Assembly: GCF_000006565.2 (NCBI RefSeq)
Contig: NC_031479.1
Span: forward strand, 2,816,289 to 2,880,288
Direction: 5' to 3'
Length of the DNA: 64,000 nt
Source: Toxoplasma gondii ME49
Taxonomy: Eukaryota; Apicomplexa; Conoidasida; Eucoccidiorida; Sarcocystidae
The notes beneath the pieces were generated by a model, which saw only the letters and a list, made by a program, of their open reading frames with translations, ran no database searches and had not been told where the DNA came from. The position numbers and the translations under genes are program-made. Below are positions 1 through 12,090 of the stretch, piece after piece; the first letter of the stretch is position 1, and every line of letters begins with the position of its first letter.

Positions 1-185
1 CTGCTTGCAAAGCTCTCTTTTCACGCAAATCTATTCGTCGCGACGTGTCTCGATCAGATTACTTATAAGGTTTGCCTTATAAAGACGTATATGCATGTGT
101 ATGAATAGATGTCTATTCCATTCGCCCTATCTCGGGGGGGTTTTACCTGTTGTAGTTGCCGCTGTATAAATATATACAGTCTCTA

Positions 186-228
<43 letters not shown>

Positions 229-2459
229 CAGTAGATGATGTACAAGTAGAGTGCTATTGCTTGCTTTCGTGTTTCTGTGCAGGTGGCCGTGGACACAGTG
301 GCGGCAGCGGGGGGTACCGACCTCTGCTTCTGGGTCATATGAAGCCCTAGCTCACCGGAGAGGAGGGGAGCGGGGGGAAAAAGCTTCTTCGCAGGCGTGC
401 ATAGTGCACAGAAACGTGTAGTTTTGTAGGTCGATGTTAAATCAAAGTTTCAGACGTGGCACGCTACAGTTTGCGGTTTTCTAAAGGCAGTTTTTCTGGG
501 CCTTCTGGGTGCAAGCAAGATCCACTCTTGAATCGCTCGACACTCTCTCGGCTTTCCTTCAGCACCAGAACTTAACTAACTGTTTCACCTTCTTGTCTGG
601 TAGTACACTGTGAACTGGCGTGCTCCTGGTGGAGGTTGGTGACTAATCCGAGCTGAAAAGTGAACCACGATGGGTTTGAGCAACAGGGTTTCTTTTCTTG
701 GATGCTTCCTACGGTGTATCGGCACAAGCCGACACCTCGCCTGCAGCCGAATGCACTCTTCCTGTAGCATCATGACATGCAAATCGTTATCAGGACTACT
801 TATGTCCATCTTGTGAGGAGGACCTCGAAGTCCCAGAAGCCTGGGGGTCAAGGGTTTTTATAACCGTTTTCTGGAGAGTACAGACTGAGAGTCGGACACC
901 TGATTAGATCTTGGGTACTGCTGTGTGAGCACGGTTTCGAGAACATCACTCTATAGAGTACAACAAATGCGAATCCTCAAACTAAAAAAAAAGGCAAAAC
1001 AGACCACCAGGAAAGGAACTTCCTAGTAGTCTCACCCAGCAATTCCCTTCACACACAAACAGCCGAGCACAAACGCACCCTCAGTGGTGGTTTCTTGGAG
1101 AAACCTGCACAGCCACTGTTTGCACAGAGCATCGTTCAATTCAGACACTTTTCTGAAATTTCACGCACTCTTGTTCACCAGGTGTCTCCTACGCTGAGAA
1201 CGGTGCCTCAAGACAATGATGCCGCTAACATCCGTAGATGGACGCAAAAACACGAGCGGCCTCGTCTTCATCTTAGTGATGAACAACTGAAATATAAAAT
1301 GGAATAGGAATGTGCCGCTCAAGGAACGGATTCATCGAAAGATACTGCGTGGAAGCAGCGGTCCCCCCGACTTTCCTTTTATCCGCCAGCTACGTCTTCT
1401 CTGTGTAGCAGTTTCCGCTGGTAACTGTGCAGCCTTGAGCATGATAATTCCGAGAAAAACTGGCAGACCATGGAGGCACGAAAATTTTGAACATCGTCGG
1501 CTTTACCCGGAAGTGTTCATGGATGAATTCATCTGGTTTAAGGGTCTGCTCACTTCAGGGGGGTTGCTCCAAATGGCTGTATGCGTACAGAGATGACATA
1601 AGTGCTAACAAACCATCGGTTTTTGATGGAATTACTTTTAACGCCGAACCTTCTCGAGTCCTCAGTTTAAGTTTGTGCCGTTACATTCAGGAGCACACCG
1701 TTATATTCGATGATCTTAAGCGTACAACGAGCGGGGCGACACACGTTGAACGTTCACAAAACGCTGAAGGCCGTAGCCCCTCGCCGTTTTCGCGGCTTTT
1801 CGGAAGACGCTGAAGTTCTTCTCTAACCCTTTCCATTCGAATTAACTGTATCGAAAGCACGATTTGCTGCGTTCCGAGGTGGCGTCGTTTACTACTGGTG
1901 GTTCACGCCATCTTACAACTCTTGTATGAGGGCAACCGTTGTCGCGCACTCGAGCAAACCAAAAGGTACGAAGGCGAAAGTTCTGGAGATTGCCTCTAGG
2001 AATTGTCATCGAACAACAGCAGTGTGCATTCCGAAGGACGAGGCACTCGTATACCGGCTTTAGTGCGTGCAGCACGCAATGAGGTTCACAGCAAGGCGAC
2101 GCTGAAAAAAGTATTTGACTCGCGTCTCGATGGCGTTCACACACACCGCGTTCCCGTGCGTAGGCGGCTTGTCGCTAGTCTTCGGCATGCGCCGCGATTC
2201 ACTGAATGCCCGTTTTTGCACTCGTTGCGCCGAAAGAATACAAGTTTGGTATTATGTGTCGAATCTCCAAGCTTGTGTAAGGCTTATGCGTGCCGTGGTT
2301 GTACAAGGAATCCGATACAAGGAGTGAAAAATCTGTGAGGCACACAGCAGCTCGTGGTTGCACGCGGCTTATGACTCGTGACTGATTTTGCCTCGAACCT
2401 GCGGTGTTGCCGTTGCTTTTGCTTTGGTTCTCGAAAGGACATCTGTACGCGAGTTCACA
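1..2459. other. non-coding stretch, left edge
   Basis: I see no supportable gene here. The frames are short, overlap on both strands and lack coherent splice partners. The stretch holds a TA microsatellite (188-222) and probably the promoter and 5' UTR of the small gene that starts at 2460. An exon of a gene lying to the left cannot be excluded. Confidence 0.4.
188..222. repeat. (AT)n microsatellite
   Basis: An uninterrupted run of about 16 AT dinucleotides in the left-edge non-coding region. Confidence 0.95.
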
Positions 2460-3239
2460 ATGGCATCCCCAACCTCAGCTTCTTCCAAAGCGCCAGGCAC
2501 CGAATCTGAGGCGTGTGGTCATAGACATCCGGGCCACGTCGGTGCAACTCACACAGTAAGTTTGAAAGAACCGAAAGTGGAGAATCCTTCTGTTTCCACG
2601 GAAAGCACGCGTCCGTGTAGATGGGAGACCGTTTCTTTCATTACGCAGCCGTGCGCGGTAGCCGTGCCCTTCCAGGAACTTTCTAGAGCGAATCGTTTCG
2701 CAAAAATGTTCAAACACGAGGCGGGAAATGGCGGCCGTTTCAAGGATTCGGAACCCTAGCACACCTCAAATTCGATCGCGTTTTAACGCTTATGATCGTT
2801 GGGTGGTGTTCATATGGCAGAGATGTCTTTGTTTCACTACAACAGCAGATCGCGGAGGCAAAGAAACTATTGTGTAACTGCATTCTATCAATAACGCTTT
2901 CTGAAACAACTTGCCCTTCCGTCTGTAAATGTCCGCAGTACAACTGGGACGAGTTTCGTCAGTTCCTTGACAGTCAGGTATGCCATTGTTGACTCACATA
3001 GGGAGCCTTACCCGTTCTGGATGAATGTGCAATTCAATCCGTAGTACTCACATCTTGATAATACTGGTTGCCGAGAGCACAGATGGTCGTTGAAGCGGAA
3101 TATCGACATCCAAGAAGGAAGACGTGTACGAGCAGACATGGATGAAATTCGTCCGAAGAATGCCTCTCATTTCGTGTTGGATAAGTTATTCGACACGATT
3201 ACTGCTGCGCTATGTGCTCGCTGTCATCTCTCCGTATAG
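2460..3239 (+). CDS. uncharacterised small three-exon protein
   Basis: Proposed join 2460..2555, 2846..2977, 3078..3239 (about 129 residues); I do not recognise a family. Exon 1 begins MASPTSASSKAP and ends at a strong GTAAGT donor. Exon 2 (starting QIAEAKK, with the Cys-rich stretch CPSVCKCPQYNWDEF) follows acceptor AACAG and ends CAG|GTATGC. Exon 3 contains NIDIQEGRRVRADMDEIRP and ends in TAG. All joins are phase 0. The last acceptor is uncertain: GAGAG before 3078 or CCGTAG before 3045 both keep the frame, so the last intron is only 67-100 nt. Eight cysteines suggest a small soluble or intermembrane-space protein, but that is inference. The sHSP gene follows on the same strand. Confidence 0.45.
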
Positions 3240-3607
3240 GGAAGCAGCGTGATTAAGTTGAGTATATTACCGTGATGGCTGCGCATTAGCTAACCATACA
3301 GGATACAGACCTATTATATCCAAAACTATCCGCCTGTATCTATCTGTCAATCTGTATCTATCTATATGTGTCTATTTCTCTGTATCCACCTATCTACATA
3401 TACGTATATCTATCTTTACCTATCGATCTGTCTTATCTATTTATGGTAAAGTCGGCATTCCTCTGTAAGGCACACCTTCGAAAGATAGTACTTTCCCGGA
3501 AATCACGGATATGCAGTGTGGCAGTTTCTTGTTCCCCTCCCAGTCAAGTTCCATCGCCAGCAAGCTGCATAGTTTCTTGCGCAAGTTTATCAGCAAACTG
3601 CGTAGCT

Positions 3608-4280
3608 ATGCCTGTGATCCTTCATGTGGTCTTATGGTCACAGGGAAGTCTTTGGCATTCCGCAGTTCTTGGCGCACCCGCGAGTGCTGCGCCAAATACG
3701 ATTTTCGAACTCGCACCGACAGCAGCAGAAGCTGGAAGAGCAATTGCTTTTCGCCCGCGTCTGGATGCATACTATGACACGGCAGCTCACAAGATCGTTA
3801 TGCTTTTCGACCTTCCGGGCTTCGAGAAGAAGGATATTTCTGTCGAGGTCACGGACCACGCCATCATCATTTCGGGTGAGTTTCTATCGCGAAGATAATT
3901 GCCATTCAAACCCGCGACCGGTGTTTTTCCCCTCGAAACGTAACCGTGAATCGCAGTCAAAAAGGACAGAGGAGCGTGTGCCTGTTTTGACAAAGCTTGA
4001 AGGAGGCCAGGTGCTCGGTCAGGAGTGAACGCCCGGTGCCGCGAATGTGTTTTTTTCAGGAACTCGGGATCGACTGAATGACAAAGTGTTGTACGGGGAG
4101 AAAAGCCGTGAGCTTATCAAGGAACGCGCTTTCGGTCACTTTTGCCGGAAGTTCCAGCTGCCGACAAATGCAGTTGAAGACGCGGTCACGGCAGCCATGA
4201 CCGGCGGCGTTCTGGAAGTCACGGTAGAAACTCGTGAAGAAGAGGCTTCCCACACCAAAAAGAAGATTCAGATCGCTTAA
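3608..4280 (+). CDS. small heat-shock protein (Hsp20/alpha-crystallin domain)
   Basis: ATP-independent holdase chaperone of the sHSP family. Join 3608..3875 and 4060..4280 gives 162 residues; the intron (GTGAGT...TTTTTTCAG) splits a Gly codon. The alpha-crystallin domain runs from about residue 48 to 150: DAYYDTAAHKIVMLFDLPGF opens it, the strand AIIISG ends exon 1, and exon 2 carries the family signature FCRKFQLP followed by GGVLEVTVE. The C-terminus ends KKIQIA, an I-x-I anchor used for oligomer assembly. The start is uncertain: an in-frame ATG at 3443 would add 55 residues, and the residues after 3608 (MPVILHVVLW) are hydrophobic and could be a signal or transit sequence. Which of the several coccidian sHSPs this is cannot be told from the sequence alone. 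Confidence 0.85.
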
Positions 4281-5705
4281 CAGCTATCCACATGCAACAG
4301 CATTGCAAACACGAGGGTAAACTGGTTGCGCGTAAGACAACACGTTTTTAGAGTGACGTGCTTTTTCCGTCGGCACCATGTTGTAAGCTAAGGAAGCGCA
4401 CTGCTTCATGCTTGCAGGTACACGAAATTATCCACGCATCCACACGGACACAGATCTGCAGTGAAATCGTGTTCAGCGTCTGTCGGGAAATAAGCGCAAC
4501 TGGATTTATGCAGACGTATCAAGAATCGGTTTCTATAACTCTACACAGATTCACGTATTCCAGTCAAACTCTTCCGGGGTCGATGCGGGCAATTTTCGAT
4601 CTTGAGCGTATACGTGTTCCGTTGGGCGTCGTATACACGAGTGTGCTGTGACAGTGACAGCAGTGAGACATTTCTTTCAAGACGTCTCTTGAGGACATCG
4701 AATTCTTAAACGTGCTTCCCGACAGAAAAGTATAACTCAAATCGAAAAAACAGACATTATAGTACCTACGGCACCGTACTATAATTCCTCATTATAAGCG
4801 GATTTTGTCTCTGTATTCAGATTCGTTGCAGAATGTGAAACTGCCTGGATATCTGCTTGGCAGTCTCATGTCAATACAGTCATCTACAACCCGTCTCGCC
4901 AGTCGAAGCACATCCCTCTCATGCATATGATAATTTTACTGGTAAACTGAAGGACGGAATGCTGTCGTGTTTCTACAGCAACCAGCCTTTTGTGATATTG
5001 AGACAGCAGTCTAAGAATACAGATTCTTCACGTATTGTCTGTTCCATTACGATCAAAACCTCATCGAAACGCGAAACCCGAAGTGCGGCAAAAGCAGCAA
5101 CACTCGCCTCAGCGACGCGCAAACGCTGACGAAAAGTGAGGCTCGAGTGTACGCACATACGTGTTCATAGTCCGACAGTGAGGTGGAAAGCCGATGTGAG
5201 CGAGAATGGGAAATTTGTGATTCGTTTTCCCGGAAGTTTCCCACCACAGAGCGCACGGCAAGATCCAAAGGCTGAACACCATGAAATCTGAGTTTCGTTT
5301 GCCGAAAAAGACGAAACCCGGAAGAGACTCTGTACACCTGTATGGATGTTCAGGGGGACATCCTGAGACCACCCGACCGTTGTGTTACTGGTACACAACT
5401 CGTTTTCGTAGGAACATATTCCCAGCTCTCACCACACCACCTGAATGCCTGTGCTTGTCCTTGTGTCGTGAGAAGAGCGTCCACCAGAGAACTGCGCAGC
5501 TCTACGCAAAACACGCCGCCCACCACTACTCTCCACGAAAAAACCGTCCTTTGATCAGATAAAAGTGACCGGCCGGGTAGTTTGCTTTCCCCTGTGAAAC
5601 AGCTGAAAGAGGACACCTGCGCCCAGCTCTGAGGAAACAATTCTTCCACTCCTGACTTGCGACCTCCTGCTGCCCCGTCTGAAATCTTGCTCGAATCAAA
5701 ATCCG
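4281..5705. other. convergent intergenic region
   Basis: Lies between the 3' ends of the sHSP gene (+) and the AATF gene (-). No coherent exon was found; it should hold both 3' UTRs. Confidence 0.6.
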
Positions 5706-8700
5706 TTAGTCGTTGGCAAACAACTGCCGCATGAGACGGTCCACCATGGCTTCGTCGCCCGCGCCGGGAAGTGCGTCAAGGTTCGGTTGCCACGGAGTCG
5801 CAGTCTGTAGTGTACATACACCCGCCAGAAGGCACAGCAATGTCTCGGTTTACTCCATTTTACTTGCTTGAGGCAGAAAGTCCTTTGTTCCCTTCCTGTT
5901 TTGTGCCGTTACAATGATGGGCATATACCCCTATAATCGGCGATCTTCCATGTTTAAACAGGCGGACCTCCGATTGCAAAAGCAGACACACTACAGTACC
6001 TAGTATGCAGCACATAACTTCAAGACCGGGAACTCCCTGAGTCTGCCTCTGAACGGAAACCACCCCTCTGCTCAGACGCATGGGTTTCTGAAGTGGAGAG
6101 GTAGTTTCACAATGTAACTCACCATCAGATTCTGAAGTTTCTCGATGGGCTGGTATCGAATTTTTCTGCCTTTTGACGCCCGGCGGTCCACGGTTTTTCG
6201 CCCGCCTGTGGTGTGGTCAAACAGAAAACAAAAACCACCACTTCTTCCAGTCGGTCTCGCGACGCATGCAGTCTCCTGTTCTTTCTAAGAAAACAGGTAA
6301 CGGCATAGTCCATTGTTTACCGGAATAGATGTAAAGACGCCCTGTGTGCTCAGAAATGCGAGCGAAAACCCGCAATGCGCGTCATTTCAGTGAGGAAGGA
6401 CTTTGTCGGAAACAAACGGCCGAAGGGTTCGGCTCCGGTCACACCCAGCACATTGGGAACTCAAGTCTACGTTGCGTCAGCAACCGTCGTCGAGGCGGCC
6501 CACCTGTCTGGTCCGTTTCACGCACTCGAGCCGGAACGACCTGCGAAACAAATCTACAGTCGTTTGTTTCTTGAGGAAAGAACACACGCTTCACGATCCG
6601 CGTCGAAGTGACAGGAAGTTCGACTCACGATTCAATTTATTCCGAAGTTTCAACAGGTTCTTCTCCCGGTCGAGTGAGTCTGAAGAGTCTCTGCGAGGGG
6701 CATGAACGCATGCACACAGCAGAGAAAGTGGAAAGTGACTCGCATTCATGAACTGTCTAGACATCTCCAGCGCAGACACACGTCAGCCGCTCGTGCGCCT
6801 TTTGTCTCTCTTTTGTCTTCCTGGAGTCAGCGTAAACCACAGTTTCCCCAGCATATGTCTAGAGCGTGTATGCATTCGAGGTTTCTCACAGGAGACTGCA
6901 GAGAGAGAAGAGCGAAATTTCTGCAATGAACTGTAGTGTACAGAAGATCAGAGAGAATGAGGTGTATCGTCTAGATCGAGGTATGCAGTCAATACAGTCC
7001 TCGCTTCTACGACGCAAGTGGATGCGGGGACCGCGAGAAGTCCCAGATTCACGAAGACACTGCAAAATCAAACAGAATGCGAGAGAAGTCGAGAAATCGA
7101 AATTCGGACGCAGCATTCTGCATTCCGAGAAGTCACTTACAGAGCTCCGCCTTGTTGAATAACGTGTTTTAGCAGTTCGACGTAGAAATCCTAATGAGAC
7201 AGACAACGCACATGCAATTCGCTCTTCTCTTCTGCCGAATACCCCTTGACTCAATGTTAGACCAAGCTGATGCTTCTCCAATCCTTTTCGATGGAAATCG
7301 AAAATTACAATTCGTCTTTGAAAGAAGATGGAAAACACTCAATGGATGGAACCCGAGCACCAATGCATGCAGCGCCTCGATTGAGCTGCTGTCTGCCGTC
7401 AGAAGGAAGGAGACTGCCGAAGTGAGTTTCATGATTTTTTCCGTACAGCTTGCATACAGAAGTCGGTTTCCCAACGCTTCGATCAGTGCACAGTGCTTGA
7501 TGCACTCAACAGGGTGGCGGCCATGAAAAACAAAACTGCACTGGAAGCTGGTAAATTGAGACCTTCCACATCCAAGCCAAGAGCTCAACTCGTCCTGTTT
7601 GTCGACGCGTTTCCCTTCTCGCCGTTAACACCTGAAGGACGAGAAGCCACGCGACCCTCACAGCCCGGAAAAAAACGTTCGACCGTCCGCAAGCAGACAT
7701 CTCCACCCGAGCTGAAACGCGCATTAGGCGATTCTCAGAAAACAACGAAACGCGTTTCTTTCTGCGGCGCACCACGCGCTGGACACCACTGGTCGTCGCC
7801 AGCTTACTCCGTCGTCGTAGAAGTCGTGTTTAAGGATGTCTGTGAAGGAAGCTTCTTCACCATCGGCTTTCTCCTCTTCCTGGTCCACGTCTTCTCCGAG
7901 CGCCCGAAGCCTCTGGAGAGTCGTACAACCCACCACATGGCAGGGAGTACATCCCTCGTCGCTTGCATGCGCCTTGTTGCCTGGAGACGACGGGGGAGGA
8001 ACGTGAGCGCCACGCAGCGCGCGAGCGAGAAGCCGAGAAAACTGGGTTGACATTGCATGCTGCAGCTGTTGAGAAGGCGGCTGACTCAGAGCCTTGAAGG
8101 CCTGCGAGCGCGGCTGAGGAGCCCCGAAAAAGCGAAAAAAAACACGCTGAAAGCCATTGTGAAGGCGTAGAAGAAATCAAACGAGTTCACGCACAGACAA
8201 ACGTCTTCCGCAGGTGTACGTGCAGCCAGAAAAAAAGAAAAAGGGCGCCTACACCGCAACAGCAGACTTACATCCACTTTTCAAAACGGGTTTGCCTTAT
8301 ACTTCATATGCAAGTGGTTTGTGAGCGTCGCCGCACGCATATACACCCAGTCATGTGTACGGTTCTAGATCGGATTCAAGTAGACGCTGTATAATTTCAT
8401 GTATGGGATTTGTCGCACCTCTGTTCTTTACATGCAGTGAGTGGAAGCATCGAAGCTCGGTTCCTACGATGTGCCTCAGACAGGACTCTGCATCCTGATT
8501 ACGAAAGGAAAGACAGAGCTGTGGAGCTCTGCATAGAGACGAATACGCTTCTGTCAACCGTCCACAGCATCTTTGAACGCCTAATACACTGCGAACGTTT
8601 CCGGCTGGAGAGACGACGTCGAAAAAAACTCGCTGAGCAACACCCAGCCTCTTCTCAGCAGGCGCTCTCAGGAACTTTCAACAAAAGGCGAAGCTACAGA

Positions 8701-9868
8701 AGGAACACAGAGAGAGAGAGCAAGAGAGAGAGAGAAAAAGCAGGAGAGAGCAAGAGAGAGAAGACAGGAGAGAGAGAACAAGCCAGAGAAGGAACAGGAG
8801 AGATAGAAGAACAGACCCGAGACAGAGGCGAGAGAAAAGCAGTTTGCGAACACGTACATCCACTGTGGTGTGCCAAGCGTCTGCATTTTCGAGACAGAGG
8901 CGTCGACTTTTTCTCCTCCACAACGCATCGACCCTCTCTGCCCACACACTCGCTTCGCGGCCAGAGTTCTCGTCTTCGGTCACGGCCTCCTCTTCATCTG
9001 CCCGTTTCCTCTTCTCGCCTCTGCTCGCGCGCGCTGAGTCCGAAGCGCCCTGCGCCGCTAGCCATCTCTCGCGGCGCGTCCCCCAAGACTCGGTCTCGTG
9101 GCCTCCGCCGTTCTCAGGTGTACAGACACTCGAGTCCTCGGCGTCCTCCTCGTCTTGGGCGTCCTCCTCGTCTTGGGCGTCGAGTTTGAGGCCGCTCTGC
9201 TCAAACAGCGCCCGTTGGAGAGAGAGCAAGTCGGTGAGGAGGCCTGCGGCTTCGTCGCGGAGTCCCTTGAGCGACTCGGCGAGAGAGGAAGTTTCTGCCG
9301 TGATGCCCACTTTCTCGGACTCGAAACATTTCTCCCCCATCAAAGCTGTAAACATGTGGGCATTCGGGAGGCGATTCGTCTCGCGCAGCGCGCCGTTCAA
9401 GCGAATGCGGAGTGCGAGGAGATCCGAGACGATGCTCTGCTGTCTCTGCACTTTCTGCGCCTTCTTTCGCTGGTGCTCTGTCGACTGTTCGGGCGCAGTT
9501 AGCTGAAAGCCCCCAGCTCCGGCCTTCGCATGCTTCTGTTCCTTCGCCGTCAGACGCTCTGCCTCAGACGCCAACTTCGCGTTCAACTCGAGCCGCCACC
9601 CCGCGCACCGCTTCTGGCGTCCACCGCCCTCGATCAGCGCACTGCCTTGTTTGAGCTTGTGCTCATCGAGAGGGGCTTCCGCCTCGCCGTCGACCTCCGA
9701 GTCGACAGACCCAACGTCGCTGTCCTCCTCTCCAGAGGAGGACTCGGTCTCGTCGACTTCGGAGAAAGGAGGCATCGTGGCTCCCGAGCAAGCGAAACGC
9801 GTTTCACTGAGTTTTGTGGCGGCAGAGACCTTTCGTTGTCGAGCACCCCACCTCCAGTCCGCTGGCAT
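5706..9868 (-). CDS. AATF/Bfr2 (Traube family) ribosome biogenesis protein
   Basis: Nucleolar SSU-processome factor needed for 18S rRNA processing in other eukaryotes (AATF in animals, Bfr2 in yeast). Exons on the minus strand: 9868..8858, 8113..7808, 7190..7141, 6690..6629, 6205..6123, 5804..5706; 536 residues. After an acidic N-terminus (SSGEEDSDVGS) comes the AATF domain core at about residues 136-172 (KKAQKVQRQQ, LRIRLNGALRETNRLP), then FKALSQPPSQQLQ in exon 2. The hallmark HDFYDDG|DFYVELLKHVI spans the exon 2/3 junction, and the TRAUB motif VDRRASKGRKIRY sits in exon 5. The protein ends MVDRLMRQLFAND. Exons 3 and 4 are only 50 and 62 nt, yet every phase agrees. An alternative start at 9775 (MPPFSEVDE) gives 505 residues. 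Confidence 0.9.
8709..8815. repeat. (GA)n-rich tract in AATF intron 1
   Basis: Imperfect GAGA/AGAG run on the plus strand, which is CT-rich in the sense of the AATF transcript. It lies inside intron 8114-8857. Confidence 0.85.
9141..9176 (-). repeat. 18-bp coding tandem repeat (DAQDEE x2)
   Basis: Two perfect 18-nt copies inside AATF exon 1 encode DAQDEE twice in the acidic linker after the AATF domain. This is a likely length-polymorphic site. Confidence 0.85.
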
Positions 9869-10774
9869 CCGGGGAGGAGAGGCCTCGGCCTCGGTGCTGG
9901 TACACGCTCGACCTTTGAGTGATGTCTTCTGTCCACGCGCGGTGCAGGGACAGCCGAGGGGAGAGCGCGGGAGATGCGAGACGCGGAGGAAAGATAGAGC
10001 CACCCGATTGGGGAGAAAAGGAGAGGAAGAGACAGAGAGCTTGGGGGGGTTGATCTCCGCTTGAAAGAGAAGACCGAGAGCAGAGACCGACGAGAAAGCG
10101 AGAGGAAGAGCGTCTCTTTGAGGAGCTGAATCGTAGACGGCAGGAGAGAAGGACTGAACAGAAGGACCAAGACAGTAGAGAGAAGGAGGGTGGAGGGGGA
10201 GGGGAAGACGAAGAGAGGAAGGAACGGACAGAAACAGAGGAGAAGGAGCCGAGATCGGGAGCTCTTTAAACCTGAGGCAGAAACTCCTCAGTTGCACTTT
10301 TGCCGCACTCTCCACAGACGAAAGAAACGGTTCCTATTTTTTTGTGAAAAACTGCTGAAGCGTTACAGCGGCAGGGGTCGCGGGTGCGAATGCTGTTCTC
10401 CGCTGAAGAAAACGCATGGGTCCACGAGACGAAGGACAGAGGAAAGGAGAAAAAGGACGAACTGACAGGCAGAACTCAGAGCGACCACAGACAGACAGCT
10501 GCAGACACTTGCGCATCAAACGGTTCGCTACGCAATTGCCTCTGGATGATTTCGGGGACGTTGCCCCTGGCTTGCATGCGCGTCGGCTTCCGAGAGAACG
10601 CAGAGAGGAGCCCGGGCGCAGAGAGAAGCAAGGCAGAAAAGGAGAGGTGGCGTTGTTTGAGAGGCGGAAAAGGAAGAAAGAGAAAGGGGAGGGAAATCTT
10701 CTTCTTCTGGAAAAAAAAAATCAAAACGCCGCATGCAGTTGAACCAGCAACCGTGCTTTTCTTTTCATCCCAGG

Positions 10775-10918
10775 GACGTTCGCCGCGAGAGAAAAGCGCT
10801 TCGTCGCTCTGGTGAAGAGCAGCTTGTCCTCGTCCTCGACCGTCTTCTTCAAATGTTGAACAAAGTCAAGGCGAACTTGGAAAGAAAGCGCAACAAGACG
10901 CGGAATCACTGGCGTTGA
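10775..10918 (+). other. unresolved terminal-exon candidate
   Basis: A strong acceptor (CTTTTCTTTTCATCC then CAG, at 10773) is followed by an open frame, DVRRERKALRRSGEEQ...KTRNHWR, ending in TGA at 10916-10918. It is Leu/Arg/Glu-rich and helix-like. No convincing upstream exon was found. The opposite strand over the same bases is also open and protein-like (LDFVQHLKKTVEDEDKLLF, after CTTTCTTTCCAAG), so even the strand is uncertain. Confidence 0.3.
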
Positions 10919-10943
10919 GTCTGCAGGCAGCGACCGGGTGTCG

Positions 10944-10961
10944 CGCGCGCATGCATGCGCA
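10944..10961. promoter_or_regulatory. TGCATGC-containing element
   Basis: GCGCGCATGCATGCGC is a near-palindrome containing overlapping GCATGC cores, about 1.1 kb upstream of the AATF start. Such motifs are recognised by AP2-type factors in apicomplexans; a role here is inference. Confidence 0.3.
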
Positions 10962-11988
10962 TAGCGAACCCCACAAGAGTCTTTCGACTGTTCGAGTGCC
11001 CCGAAATCCGTGGCGAACGCTAGTGAAAAGGCTGTGAAAGTCCAATAAAGACAAGGCTCGGGGACGATTGAAGTGATTCCGTTCGTCTCGCGCCGAAAGG
11101 CTGCTTCTCTGCCTCGAAGAGAGAAGAAGGTCCTCAGCCGCAGACGCTGTCGACTTGATAGCGAATACAGCGAAGAAGCTACAGGCCACGAAGCTCCGAA
11201 ACTTTCCATTTCTAAACATAATTTAACGCGATTCATTCGTCTCTGGATATTCCAAAACACGTAGATACATATACGTATATATCATATATACGTATATATG
11301 TACATATATTCATATTTGGAGTGTGTCTAACTGGTGTGCTGGTATATGTTTGTGTGTAGATAGAGAACGAACTTGTTCTCTAAGTAATGGCGAAGTTTAG
11401 CTCCACCTTGACTTTTTCTGTCTCGAGACGAATTTATCTGCCTGGGGTGTCTTCCCACAGTGGTTTTTGGTAGATTGTTGAAATCGGGAGGCGGTGGAAC
11501 TCGAGAATCCCCGCGTTCTTCCAGAAAATAAGTCTTTTTTATGTTCCTTCCACGGAGAACGGTTCCTCGCGAGATTCGCGCAAGTTCCACCCTAGCTAAG
11601 TTCTGTGTTCTAGGAACTCGTGGCGGGTCCTGCGCTAGTCTTCTGCCATGGGATATACAACGTTATGCCAAGGATTCCCCCAGATTTCCCTGCACGTTTG
11701 CAGGGGCTTCCTCTCCACTTTACGCTGTTCCTGTCGAAAACCTGCAGAAATCAAAACGAAATTTCTTCCGTTTTTGCTGACAGAACGACGAAAAGCGTTT
11801 CTTAGCTTCAGACAGACAGAAAACCTGTAAACTACGCTTTTCGCTCTCACCACGCAAAAGATACACCAAAAAGTGGAACTACATGCGCAGATCCGTCGAA
11901 TGCTCTAGAAGCATTTCCATAGAAACGCATTTATATTCATGTATTGAACAATTTATTTATGTATCGACCTGCCTCGCAGATACATTCA

Positions 11989-11990
<2 letters not shown>

Positions 11991-12023
<33 letters not shown>

Positions 12024-12090
12024 CTGTACGTGTCGCTGTCACCTAAGGACGCGTATATAAATATATATATGTATATATGTATATATGTAG
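11991..12090. repeat. TA-rich microsatellites
   Basis: An uninterrupted (TA)15 run at 11991-12021 is followed by imperfect TATATG repeats to about 12090. Non-coding. Confidence 0.9.

Noticed and set aside
9869..10315. Open extension of the AATF reading frame upstream of 9868
   Set aside because: 149 codons of Ser/Leu/Pro-rich low-complexity sequence without an ATG in good context; probably 5' UTR or promoter.
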